This document shows positions 52,640 to 60,059 of a stretch of DNA of 64,000 bases, piece by piece (the stretch's first letter is position 1; every line of letters starts with the position of its first letter). The DNA lies in contig NZ_MZMV01000016.1 of assembly GCF_002210435.1 (NCBI RefSeq), positions 1 to 64,000 of the forward strand, written 5' to 3'. Made by a program: the position numbers and the translations under genes. The notes beneath the pieces are model-generated. The model was not told the DNA's origin and did not search any database. It was given only the letters and a program-made list of their open reading frames with translations. The stretch is from Micromonospora wenchangensis. GTDB taxonomy: Bacteria > Actinomycetota > Actinomycetes > Mycobacteriales > Micromonosporaceae.

Positions 52640-54059
52640 TGAGGTACGCCTCCAGCCCGTGCCGGCCACCCTCGCGGCCGTAACCCGACTCCTTGTAGCC
52701 GCCGAACGGCGAGGTCGGGTCGAACTTGTTGAACGTGTTGGCCCAGACCACCCCGGCGCGCAGCCGGTCGGCGGTCCACAGGATGCGGGAGCCCTTGTCG
52801 GTCCAGATCCCGGCCGACAGCCCGTACGGCGTGTTGTTGGCCTTCTCGACGGCCTCGGCCGGGGTGCGGAAGGTCAGCACGGACAGCACCGGGCCGAAGA
52901 TCTCCTCGCGGGCGACCCGGTGGGCCTGGGTGACCCCGGTGAAGATGGTCGGCGCGAACCAGAACCCCCGCTCGGGCAGCTCGCACGGCGGCGACCAGCG
53001 CTGCGCGCCCTCGGCCGCTCCGGCGTCGGAGAGTTCCCGGATGCGGGCGAGTTGGGCGGCCGAGTTGATCGCCCCGACGTCGGTGTTCTTGTCCAGCGGG
53101 TCACCGACGCGCAGCAGCGCCATCCGCCGCTTGAGCGCGTCGAGCACCTGCTCGGCGACGTTCTCCTGGACCAGCAGCCGGGAGCCGGCGCAGCAGACGT
53201 GGCCCTGGTTGAAGAAGATGCCGTTGACGATCCCCTCGACGGCCTGGTCGACGGGCGCGTCGTCGTAGACGATGTTGGCGGCCTTGCCGCCCAGCTCCAG
53301 GGTGACCTTCTTGCCGGTGCCGGCCACCGACCGGGCGATGGCCTTGCCGACCTCGGTGGAGCCGGTGAACGCGACCTTGTCCACGCCCGGGTGCTCCACC
53401 AGCGCCCGGCCGGTGTCGCCGGCGCCGGTGACGATGTTGACCACGCCGGCCGGCAGGTCGGCCTGCTGGCAGATCTCGGCGAACAGCAGCGCGGTCAGCG
53501 GGGTGGTCTCGGCGGGCTTGAGCACCACCGTGTTGCCGGCGGCGAGCGCCGGGGCGACCTTCCAGGCCAGCATGAGCAGCGGGAAGTTCCACGGGATGAC
53601 CTGCGCGGCCACCCCGAGCGGTCGCGGTTCGGCCCCGAACCCGGCGTACGGCAGCTTGTCGGCCCAGCCGGCGTAGTAGAAGAAGTGCGCGGCGACCAGC
53701 GGCAGGTCGACGTCCCGGGACTCCCGGATCGGCTTGCCGTTGTCCAGCGACTCCAGCACCGCCAGCTCGCGGGAGCGTTCCTGGACGATCCGGGCGATCC
53801 GGAACAGGTACTTGGCCCGGTCCCGGCCCGGCATCGGACCCCACACCTTGTCGTACGCCTTGCGGGCGGCGCGGACCGCGCGGTCGACGTCCTGGGTGCC
53901 GGCCCAGGTGACCTCGGCGAGCACCTCCTCGGTGGCCGGGTTGACCGTCTTGTCGAGGGTCTCGCCGTCGACGAACTTACCGTCGATGAACAGACCGTAG
54001 GACGACCTGATGTCGACGATCGCGCGCGACTCGGGCGCAGGGGCGTATTCGAACATCAT
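52632..54059 (-). CDS. Aldehyde dehydrogenase, NAD(P)-dependent
   Basis: A 475-residue ALDH. The NAD fold has IPWNFPLLMLAWKVAPALAA and FTGSTEVGKAI; the general base Glu is in LELGGKAANIV (about 250) and the nucleophile Cys in NQGHVCCAGSR (about 283). In context it probably oxidises acetaldehyde released by DeoC to acetate. It lies between deoC (gap of two bases) and the truncated ALDH-like gene, all co-directional. Confidence 0.92.
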   Translation of the reverse strand: MMFEYAPAPESRAIVDIRSSYGLFIDGKFVDGETLDKTVNPATEEVLAEVTWAGTQDVDRAVRAARKAYDKVWGPMPGRDRAKYLFRIARIVQERSRELAVLESLDNGKPIRESRDVDLPLVAAHFFYYAGWADKLPYAGFGAEPRPLGVAAQVIPWNFPLLMLAWKVAPALAAGNTVVLKPAETTPLTALLFAEICQQADLPAGVVNIVTGAGDTGRALVEHPGVDKVAFTGSTEVGKAIARSVAGTGKKVTLELGGKAANIVYDDAPVDQAVEGIVNGIFFNQGHVCCAGSRLLVQENVAEQVLDALKRRMALLRVGDPLDKNTDVGAINSAAQLARIRELSDAGAAEGAQRWSPPCELPERGFWFAPTIFTGVTQAHRVAREEIFGPVLSVLTFRTPAEAVEKANNTPYGLSAGIWTDKGSRILWTADRLRAGVVWANTFNKFDPTSPFGGYKESGYGREGGRHGLEAYLNV

Positions 54060-54061
54060 GC

Positions 54062-55021
54062 TCAGTCCAGGGTGAAGTAGTCGGGACCGGAGTAGGTGCC
54101 GGTCGTCAGCTTGGTGCGCTGCATGAGCAGGTCGTTGAGCAGGCTGGACGCGCCGAACCGGAACCAGTCCGGGTCCAGCCAGTCACCGCCGACGGTCTCG
54201 TTGACCATCACCAGGTACTTGATCGCGTCCTTGGTGTTCTTGATCCCACCGGCCGGCTTGACGCCCACCTGCCGCCCGGTGGCGGCCCGGAAGTCGCGGA
54301 CCGCCTCCAGCATCACCAGGGTCACCGGCAGGGTGGCGGCGACCGGGACCTTGCCGGTGGAGGTCTTGATGAAGTCGCCGCCGGCCAGCATCGCCAGCCA
54401 GGAGGCCCGCCGGACGTTGTCGTAGGTGGCCAGCTCGCCGGTCTCCAGGATCACCTTGAGGTGGGCGTCCCCGCAGGCTTCCTTGGTCGCCACGATCTCG
54501 TCGTAGACCTCCTGGTAACGCCCGGCCAGGAACGCGCCCCGGTTGATCACCATGTCGATCTCGTCGGCCCCGGCGGCGACGGCCGCCCGGGTGTCGGCGA
54601 GCTTGACGTCCAGCGGCGCCTGCCCGGACGGGAACGCGGTCGCCACGCTGGCCAGGTGGACGGCGCTGCCACGCAGCACCTCGGCCACGTGCGGCACCAT
54701 CGCCGGGTAGACGCAGACCGCGCCGACGTGCGGGCAGGTCGGGTCGGCCGGGTCCGGCCGCAGCGCCTTGGCGGCCAGGGCGCGGACCTTGCCCGGGGTG
54801 TCGGCCCCCTCCAGGGTGGTCAGGTCGACCATCCGGATGGCCAGGTCGATCGCCTGCGCCTTGGCGGTGGTCTTGATCGAGCGGGTGCCGAGCTGTGCCG
54901 CCCGCTGCTCCGCGCCGACCTGGTCCACCCCGGGCAGGCCGTGCAGGAAGGTCCGCAAAGCGGTCTCGGATCGCCCCAGCTCGGACAGGTCCGACCGGGC
55001 CGACGTCGTTGTCGCCGTCAT
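54062..55021 (-). CDS. deoC: Deoxyribose-phosphate aldolase
   Basis: A 319-residue class I aldolase cleaving 2-deoxyribose-5-phosphate to glyceraldehyde-3-phosphate and acetaldehyde. VCVYPAMVPHV, DEIDMVINRGAFLAG and the Schiff-base lysine in DFIKTSTGKVP (about 223) are conserved, with VGVKPAGGIKNTKDA holding the second lysine. About 90 residues longer than E. coli DeoC, as usual for actinobacteria, because of an N-terminal extension. First gene of a deoC-ALDH-ALDH operon, divergent from upp. Confidence 0.95.
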   Translation of the reverse strand: MTATTTSARSDLSELGRSETALRTFLHGLPGVDQVGAEQRAAQLGTRSIKTTAKAQAIDLAIRMVDLTTLEGADTPGKVRALAAKALRPDPADPTCPHVGAVCVYPAMVPHVAEVLRGSAVHLASVATAFPSGQAPLDVKLADTRAAVAAGADEIDMVINRGAFLAGRYQEVYDEIVATKEACGDAHLKVILETGELATYDNVRRASWLAMLAGGDFIKTSTGKVPVAATLPVTLVMLEAVRDFRAATGRQVGVKPAGGIKNTKDAIKYLVMVNETVGGDWLDPDWFRFGASSLLNDLLMQRTKLTTGTYSGPDYFTLD

Positions 55022-55172
55022 GCCCCGAATACTACGCAGCCGCGACCCGGGTGATCCTGGTCACAACCTCTCGGGGTGACCGGCCCGACCCACCCGGCCG
55101 GGGGGTGAGCGACGTCGCCGCCCGCCGCGCACCCGTACTGCCGGCCGACCGCGACCGGTAGGTTGGGCGATC

Positions 55173-55805
55173 GTGGACGTACACGTCATTGACCACCCGC
55201 TCGCCCAGTCCCGGCTGACCGCCATGCGGGACGCCCGGACCGACTCGTCGTCGTTCCGGGCCGCGCTGCACGAACTCACCACCATGCTGGTGTACGAGGC
55301 CGCGCGCACCTTCCCCGTCGAGAAGTACCCGGTGCAGACCCCGGTCACCGGTGCCGAGGGGACCCGGCTGGCGAACCCGCCACTGCTGGTGCCGGTGTTG
55401 CGGGCCGGCCTCGGGATGGCCGACGCGGCGCTCGGGCTGCTGCCGGAGTCGTCGATGGGCTTCGTCGGCCTGGCCCGCGACGAGGAGACGTACGAGCCGC
55501 GCGCGTACATGGAGTCGCTGCCCCGGGAGCTGGCCGGCCTGCCGGTGCTGGTGCTCGACCCGATGCTGGCCACCGGCGGTTCGCTGGAGCACTGCTGCCG
55601 GCTGCTCGCCGACCGGGGCTGCACCGACATCACCGTGCTCTGCGTGCTCGCCGCGCCGGTCGGCATCGCCCGGCTGGAACGGTCGGGGCTGCCACTGCGG
55701 CTGGTCACCGCGTCGATCGACGAGGGGCTGAACGACAACATGTTCATCGTCCCCGGCCTCGGTGACGCCGGTGACCGTCAGTTCGGCGGAATGCCCCGCT
55801 TCTGA
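55173..55805 (+). CDS. upp: Uracil phosphoribosyltransferase
   Basis: A 210-residue enzyme making UMP from uracil and PRPP. The PRPP motif is [15 protein letters not shown] (about 128-142), and [14 protein letters not shown] precedes it; the uracil-binding tail DAGDRQFGG is at the end. Typical length. TAGGTT (55159-55164) lies eight bases before the GTG start, without Shine-Dalgarno, suggesting a leaderless mRNA. Divergent to the deoC operon. Confidence 0.95.
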   Translation: MDVHVIDHPLAQSRLTAMRDARTDSSSFRAALHELTTMLVYEAARTFPVEKYPVQTPVTGAEGTRLANPPLLVPVLRAGLGMADAALGLLPESSMGFVGLARDEETYEPRAYMESLPRELAGLPVLVLDPMLATGGSLEHCCRLLADRGCTDITVLCVLAAPVGIARLERSGLPLRLVTASIDEGLNDNMFIVPGLGDAGDRQFGGMPRF

Positions 55806-55974
55806 CCTGCCCACCGCCGGTGTTTCCGACCTGCCGGCGGCCGGTGCGGCCGGCGTGGGCAGGCGGCCGGCCGGCAGGTCGTGGGGGAGTGGTCGGGCCG
55901 GTCGTGCGGGTTGCCCTCCCACGGAGAGCGAGTCGGTGAGCGCGGGGTGCGTTCAGGCGCTACCGTCTCGGGCC

Positions 55975-56658
55975 ATGACTGGTGTTGCGCTGGCCGAGGA
56001 GTTGTTGCTCCTCGCGTATGACGATGAGACCGGCAAGGCGACCATGCCCCGGATCAGCCTCGACCTGGGGATGGCGGCTGCCGTCCTGGTCGAGCTGGCC
56101 CTTGCCGGCCGGATCGCGTACGTCGATGGGAACCTGGCGGTGACCGACCCGACGCCGGTCGGCGAACCCATCCTGGACGGAGTGCTGGGCCGGATGGCCG
56201 CCGACACCCCACACAGCCCCTCCTCCTGGGTGCAGCGGCTGCGGCACGGCCTGCGTGACCGCATCCTCGGCGACCTCGTCGACCGGGGTGTGGTGCGCGA
56301 CGTCGAGGAGACCGAGCTGGACTTCATCGTGGTGCACCGCTACCCGACCACCGACCCGTCCGTGGAGCAGGACAGTCGACGGCGGCTGGCCGAGGCGCTG
56401 GCCGGCGAGCAGCTTCCCGACGAGCGGACGTCGGCGCTGGCCACCCTGGTGGCGGTGCTGCGGATGGAACCGGCGCTGGGCCTGACCGGCAGCGCCGCGC
56501 AGGACGCCAGGCGTCGGCTGGAGGAGATCGCGGGCGGGGCCGGGTTCTCCGGCACGATCAGCCTGGAGGAGTCGGTGGTCCGCCCGTCGGTCGCCCTGGT
56601 GGTCACCGCCCTCGGGCAGGCCGTCGACCAGGCGCTCGGCAAGCGCACCGTGAGCTGA
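55975..56658 (+). CDS. GPP34 (GOLPH3/Vps74-like) family protein
   Basis: A 227-residue soluble helical protein of the GPP34 family, whose eukaryotic members bind phosphatidylinositol-4-phosphate at the Golgi. The family pattern is clear: LAEELLLLAYDDETGKATM, LDLGMAAAVLVELALAGRI, DGVLGRMAAD then WVQRLRHGLRDRIL and a final long helix. Actinobacterial copies have no known role. ATG 55975; a -10-like TACCGT is eight bases upstream, no ribosome site. Confidence 0.85.
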   Translation: MTGVALAEELLLLAYDDETGKATMPRISLDLGMAAAVLVELALAGRIAYVDGNLAVTDPTPVGEPILDGVLGRMAADTPHSPSSWVQRLRHGLRDRILGDLVDRGVVRDVEETELDFIVVHRYPTTDPSVEQDSRRRLAEALAGEQLPDERTSALATLVAVLRMEPALGLTGSAAQDARRRLEEIAGGAGFSGTISLEESVVRPSVALVVTALGQAVDQALGKRTVS

Positions 56659-56709
56659 CCGCCACGCGGACGGGTTCCGCAGGCGCACCGTGGGCCGACC
56701 GGACCGCCG

Positions 56710-56913
56710 TCAGGGGGTGAGCCGGTGCGCCTTGACGTCGGTGACGAAGGCGGACCAGGCGGTGGGTGGGACGGTGAGGGCCGGGCCGGTCGGGTCCTTG
56801 CTGTCCCGGATGCCGATGATGCCGGGGAGGTTGTCGGCCACCTCGACGCACTCGCCGCCGTTGGTGCCGCTGCGGGTGCTGGTGCGCCAGCGGGCGCCGG
56901 TCAGGTCACTCAT
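56710..56913 (-). CDS. DUF397 protein
   Basis: A 67-residue DUF397 protein (WRTSTRSGTNGGECVEVADN, then IRDSKDPTGPAL and a C-terminal WSAFVTDVK). Such proteins are partners of DUF5753 XRE regulators in actinomycetes and probably bind them. Its start overlaps the end of the regulator gene by eight bases. No other domain. Confidence 0.92.
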   Translation of the reverse strand: MSDLTGARWRTSTRSGTNGGECVEVADNLPGIIGIRDSKDPTGPALTVPPTAWSAFVTDVKAHRLTP

Positions 56914-57790
56914 GGCACTCTCCCCGGATCGCGTCGATCAGCTCGGTCGATTGTCCCGCGTCGAGGGCGAGGGAATCCAGCCCCTTCCATACCCGCTCGT
57001 AGGCGGCGATCTCCGCCGGCTGGTCGAGGTAGAGCGCGCCGGTGAGCCCTTCGACGTAGACGGTCGGCGGCTCGCTCGGGCTGCCGAGCGCCGAGGGCGG
57101 GAAATCGAGCAGCACGAAGGTGCCGGCCTCGGCGGCCAGTGGCGGCCCGGCGGCCAGCGGCAACACCCGGACCATGATGTTGTGCCGCTCGCCGACGGCC
57201 ACCAGGTGCCGGAGCTGGTCGGTCATCACCGACCGGCCCGGCACCGGGCGGCGCAGCACCGCCTCGCTGAGGATCACCGTCAGCGTGGGGGCCGGGGGGA
57301 GTCGCCGGGCCAGCAGCCCCTGCCGCTGGAGGCGGAAGCTCACCGCTCTCTTCTGCTCCTCCTCGCCCAGTTCGGGTCGGTTGTGCTGGAAGAGCGCGGT
57401 GGCGTAGGCGGGGGTCTGCAACAGCCCCGGCACCAGCTCGGCGTTGTAGTAGCGAATGCTGCTGGCGACGTTCTCCAGGCCGACGTAGAGCGAGAACCAG
57501 GCCGGCACGGCACTTCCGTGGGCGTGCCACCAACCCTCGGCCCGGCTCACCTCGGCCAGCCCCAGCAGCACGCTCGTCTGGTCGGGGGTGGCCTGGTAAA
57601 GCTCGCAGAGCACCCGGACGTCAGGCGTCTTGGCCGACGTCAGGCCCCGCTCGATGCGCCAGAGCTTCTGTCGTGAGCAGTCCAGCTCTCCGGCCGCTGC
57701 TTCGATGCTGAGCCGGGCATCCTCCCGCAATTGGGTGAGCAGCCTGCCGAGCTGCCGTCGTGGCACGGTCGAACTGTTTGTTTCACGCAC
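56906..57790 (-). CDS. XRE family regulator with DUF5753 domain
   Basis: A 294-residue regulator. The helix-turn-helix is at residues 10-60 (LGRLLTQLREDARLSIEAAAGELDCSRQKLWRIERG), followed by a DUF5753 effector domain (YNAELVPGLLQTPAYATALF, VILSEAVLRRPV). It forms a two-gene unit with the DUF397 gene; related pairs affect morphology or antibiotic output in Streptomyces. GTG 57790 (product VRETNSST) fits the conserved start; the frame continues upstream without support. Confidence 0.88.
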   Translation of the reverse strand: MRETNSSTVPRRQLGRLLTQLREDARLSIEAAAGELDCSRQKLWRIERGLTSAKTPDVRVLCELYQATPDQTSVLLGLAEVSRAEGWWHAHGSAVPAWFSLYVGLENVASSIRYYNAELVPGLLQTPAYATALFQHNRPELGEEEQKRAVSFRLQRQGLLARRLPPAPTLTVILSEAVLRRPVPGRSVMTDQLRHLVAVGERHNIMVRVLPLAAGPPLAAEAGTFVLLDFPPSALGSPSEPPTVYVEGLTGALYLDQPAEIAAYERVWKGLDSLALDAGQSTELIDAIRGECHE

Positions 57791-58068
57791 CGTGCAACAC
57801 CTTTCCGGCTGAAATGAAACAACGGGTCGCCGCCGATGCAACATCAGAGAGAACGCATACCGGTGACGTCAGGAAATGGCGAGATCGATGCGCTGATGCT
57901 AATCACGCAAGCGGTTGGTGTGCAAGAGGTGACACCCGGTGATGCCGCTGTTGGTCCCAGGTCGGTGGCCCCGACCGTGCCCTGCCCCGCCACCCTCGGC
58001 AGGCTGCCCAACCAGCCCGGGGTGGGCTCGGGGGAATTCGGGGAAGAGTTGCGCCATGTCACCGATAC

Positions 58069-58096
58069 AGCGGTATCCCCGGGCGCGGATACCGCT
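58069..58096. repeat. Inverted repeat with AGCGGTATCC arms
   Basis: AGCGGTATCC (58069-58078) and GGATACCGCT (58087-58096) are perfectly complementary with an eight-base loop. The flanks (ACCGATAC before, ATTTAA after) only partly match. The arm core recurs in the longer repeat at 58193. Confidence 0.8.
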
Positions 58097-58152
58097 ATTT
58101 AACCCACATCGGGTTGACCGCATGGCCGGGCGCACCGCACCCGACAAGACCG

Positions 58153-58185
58153 CCTTATCGCGGTCGGCCGATTCGGTCGATAAGG
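58153..58185. repeat. Inverted repeat with CCTTATCG arms
   Basis: CCTTATCG (58153-58160) and CGATAAGG (58178-58185) pair perfectly across 17 bases, in which CGGTCGGCCGATTCGGT has its own partial symmetry. It lies between the two related palindromes. Confidence 0.65.
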
Positions 58186-58192
58186 CCGCACG

Positions 58193-58247
58193 ATGTCGCC
58201 GATATAGCGGTATCCACCCCGTCCGGATACCGCTATATCGGCGACAT
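58193..58247. repeat. Perfect 23-bp inverted repeat
   Basis: Arms 58193-58215 and 58225-58247 are exact reverse complements over 23 bases with a nine-base loop. The arm reads ATGTCGCCGATATAGCGG then TATCC. The inner ten bases equal the arms at 58069. The right end GTATCGGCGAC has a near copy at 28462-28480. Exact conservation of a long stem implies selection or recent spread. Confidence 0.9.
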
Positions 58248-58296
58248 TGAGTTGATCATGCGCTTGCCGCGTGGCGAACGGTGCGGCGGGCGGGGA

Positions 58297-59973
58297 TCAG
58301 ATGCCGAGGGCGGTGGCGACCTCGGCGCGCAGCGTGGTGAGCGCCGCCGCCGCCCGGGTCCGGGCCGCCGGCACGTCCCCCTCCGCGACCGGCTCCACCA
58401 CCTCCAGGTACGCCTTGAGCTTCGGCTCGGTCCCCGAGGGACGGATCACCACCCGGGCGGCGGCGGTCCGCAGGATCACCACGTCGGCGTCGGGCAGCAG
58501 ATCCCGCGCTTCGGTGACCGGCGCACCGAGCAGCGTGGTCGGGGTGGCCGCCCGGACCCGGGCCATCGCGTCGGCGATGATCCGCAGGTCGTCCACCCGT
58601 ACCGACAACTGGTCGGTGTGGTGCACGCCGAACTCGGCGGCCAGCTCGTCCAGCCGGTCGGTCAGCGTGCGCCCCTGCGCCTTCAGCCCGGCGGCCAGTT
58701 CGGCGACGGTCAGCGCGGCGGTGATGCCGTCCTTGTCGCGTACGTGGTCGGGGGCCACGCAGTAGCCGAGCGCCTCCTCGTAGCCGTACGCCAGCGGCGG
58801 GGTACCGCCCCCGGCCCGGACGATCCACTTGAACCCGGTCAACGTCTCGTCGTACGCCCGGCCCCGGGCCGTGCACAGCGCCCGCAGCAGGGACGACGAC
58901 ACGATCGTGGTCGCGTACAGGCCGTCGACGCCACGGCGCATCAGATGGTCGGCGAGCAGCACCCCCACCTCGTCCCCGCGCAACATCCGCCACCCCGTCC
59001 CGGTGCCCGCCGGCTCGCGGATCACCACCGCGCAGCGGTCGGCGTCCGGGTCGTTGGCGATCGCCAGGTCGGCGTCGGTGGCGTCGGCGAGGGCCACCAA
59101 CCGGTCCACCGCGCCGGGCTCCTCCGGGTTGGGGAAACTGACGGTGGGGAAGGCCGCGTCCGGTTCCGCCTGGTCGGGCACCACCCCCGGGGTCGGGAAA
59201 CCCGCCCGGGCGAAGGCCGCGGTCAGCACCGCCGCCCCTACCCCGTGCAGCGGGGTGTACGCCACCCGCAGGTCACGCGGCCCGCCCGGGGCGATCACCG
59301 CGACGGCCCGCTCCACGTACGCGGCGACCAGGTCGTCGCCGAGCACCTGGCCTGGCGGCCCCAACGGCACCTGCGCCAGCGGGCCGACCGCCCGGATGGC
59401 CGCCTCGATGCCGGCGTCGGCCGGCGGCACGATCTGCGCCCCCGCGCCGAGCGCCCCACCGAGCTGGGCACCCAGGTAGACCTTGTAGCCGTTGTCCTGC
59501 GGCGGGTTGTGGCTGGCCGTCACCATCACCCCGGCCACCCCGCCGAGCCTGCGCACCGCGTAGGCCAGCACGGGGGTGGGCAGCGGCCGGGGCAGCAGCA
59601 GCGCCGGCCGGCCCGCGCCGGTGGCGACCCGGGCGGTGCGTTCGGCGAACTCCCGGGAACCGTGCCGGGCGTCGTACCCGATGACCAGCGGACCCTCGCC
59701 GCCCTCGGCGGCGAGCCAGCCGACCAGCCCGGCCGCCGCCCGGGTGACCACCGCGAGGTTCATGCCGTTCGGCCCGGCGCGCAGCGGGCCGCGCAACCCG
59801 GCCGTGCCGAAGGTCAACGGGCCGGCGAACCGGTCGGCCAGCTCCGGCGCGCTGGCCGGCAGCCGGTCGAGCACGGCCCGCAGCTCGTCCCGGCTGGCCG
59901 GGTCGGGGTCGTCGTCGAGCCAGCGTCGAGCCTGGTCGCGCATCCGGTCGAGGTCAGTGGTTTCCGCCGCCAT
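58297..59973 (-). CDS. Phosphohexomutase (phosphoglucomutase/phosphomannomutase, PmmB-like)
   Basis: A 558-residue alpha-D-phosphohexomutase. Active-site Ser loop VTASHNPPQDNGYKVY (about 153), Mg-binding DPDADRCAV (about 310), sugar loop GYEEALGY (about 405) and phosphate loop RPSGTEPKLKAY (about 520) are all intact. In M. tuberculosis the orthologue pmmB lies beside deoD and upp, so a role in deoxyribose-1-phosphate isomerisation, linking DeoA to DeoC, is possible. ATG 59973 (MAAETTD) is preferred; the frame opens 15 bases earlier. Confidence 0.88.
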   Translation of the reverse strand: MAAETTDLDRMRDQARRWLDDDPDPASRDELRAVLDRLPASAPELADRFAGPLTFGTAGLRGPLRAGPNGMNLAVVTRAAAGLVGWLAAEGGEGPLVIGYDARHGSREFAERTARVATGAGRPALLLPRPLPTPVLAYAVRRLGGVAGVMVTASHNPPQDNGYKVYLGAQLGGALGAGAQIVPPADAGIEAAIRAVGPLAQVPLGPPGQVLGDDLVAAYVERAVAVIAPGGPRDLRVAYTPLHGVGAAVLTAAFARAGFPTPGVVPDQAEPDAAFPTVSFPNPEEPGAVDRLVALADATDADLAIANDPDADRCAVVIREPAGTGTGWRMLRGDEVGVLLADHLMRRGVDGLYATTIVSSSLLRALCTARGRAYDETLTGFKWIVRAGGGTPPLAYGYEEALGYCVAPDHVRDKDGITAALTVAELAAGLKAQGRTLTDRLDELAAEFGVHHTDQLSVRVDDLRIIADAMARVRAATPTTLLGAPVTEARDLLPDADVVILRTAAARVVIRPSGTEPKLKAYLEVVEPVAEGDVPAARTRAAAALTTLRAEVATALGI

Positions 59974-60059
59974 GCCCCTTGATAGCACGGCGGCGGATCA
60001 CCGGGTCCGGTCGACCCGGATCACCCCGTCCGGCGGACCGGCCCGCCCCGCGAGCCTGC

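Larger units (their letters stand above)
57791..58296. other. Gene-free stretch rich in palindromes
   Basis: No credible gene in 505 bases: reading frames here are short and carry no motifs. The first 250 bases are comparatively AT-rich (for example GAAATGAAACAAC) and may hold the promoter of the XRE unit. The rest contains three inverted repeats, listed separately. This is the lowest-GC intergenic stretch in the window by eye. Confidence 0.6.

Noticed and set aside
53101..53844. Second gene antisense or in another frame within the ALDH gene
   Set aside because: Codon bias and motifs fit only the ALDH frame.
57836..58253. Short reading frames in the palindromic gap
   Set aside because: No recognisable motif, no ribosome site, and they overlap perfect inverted repeats.
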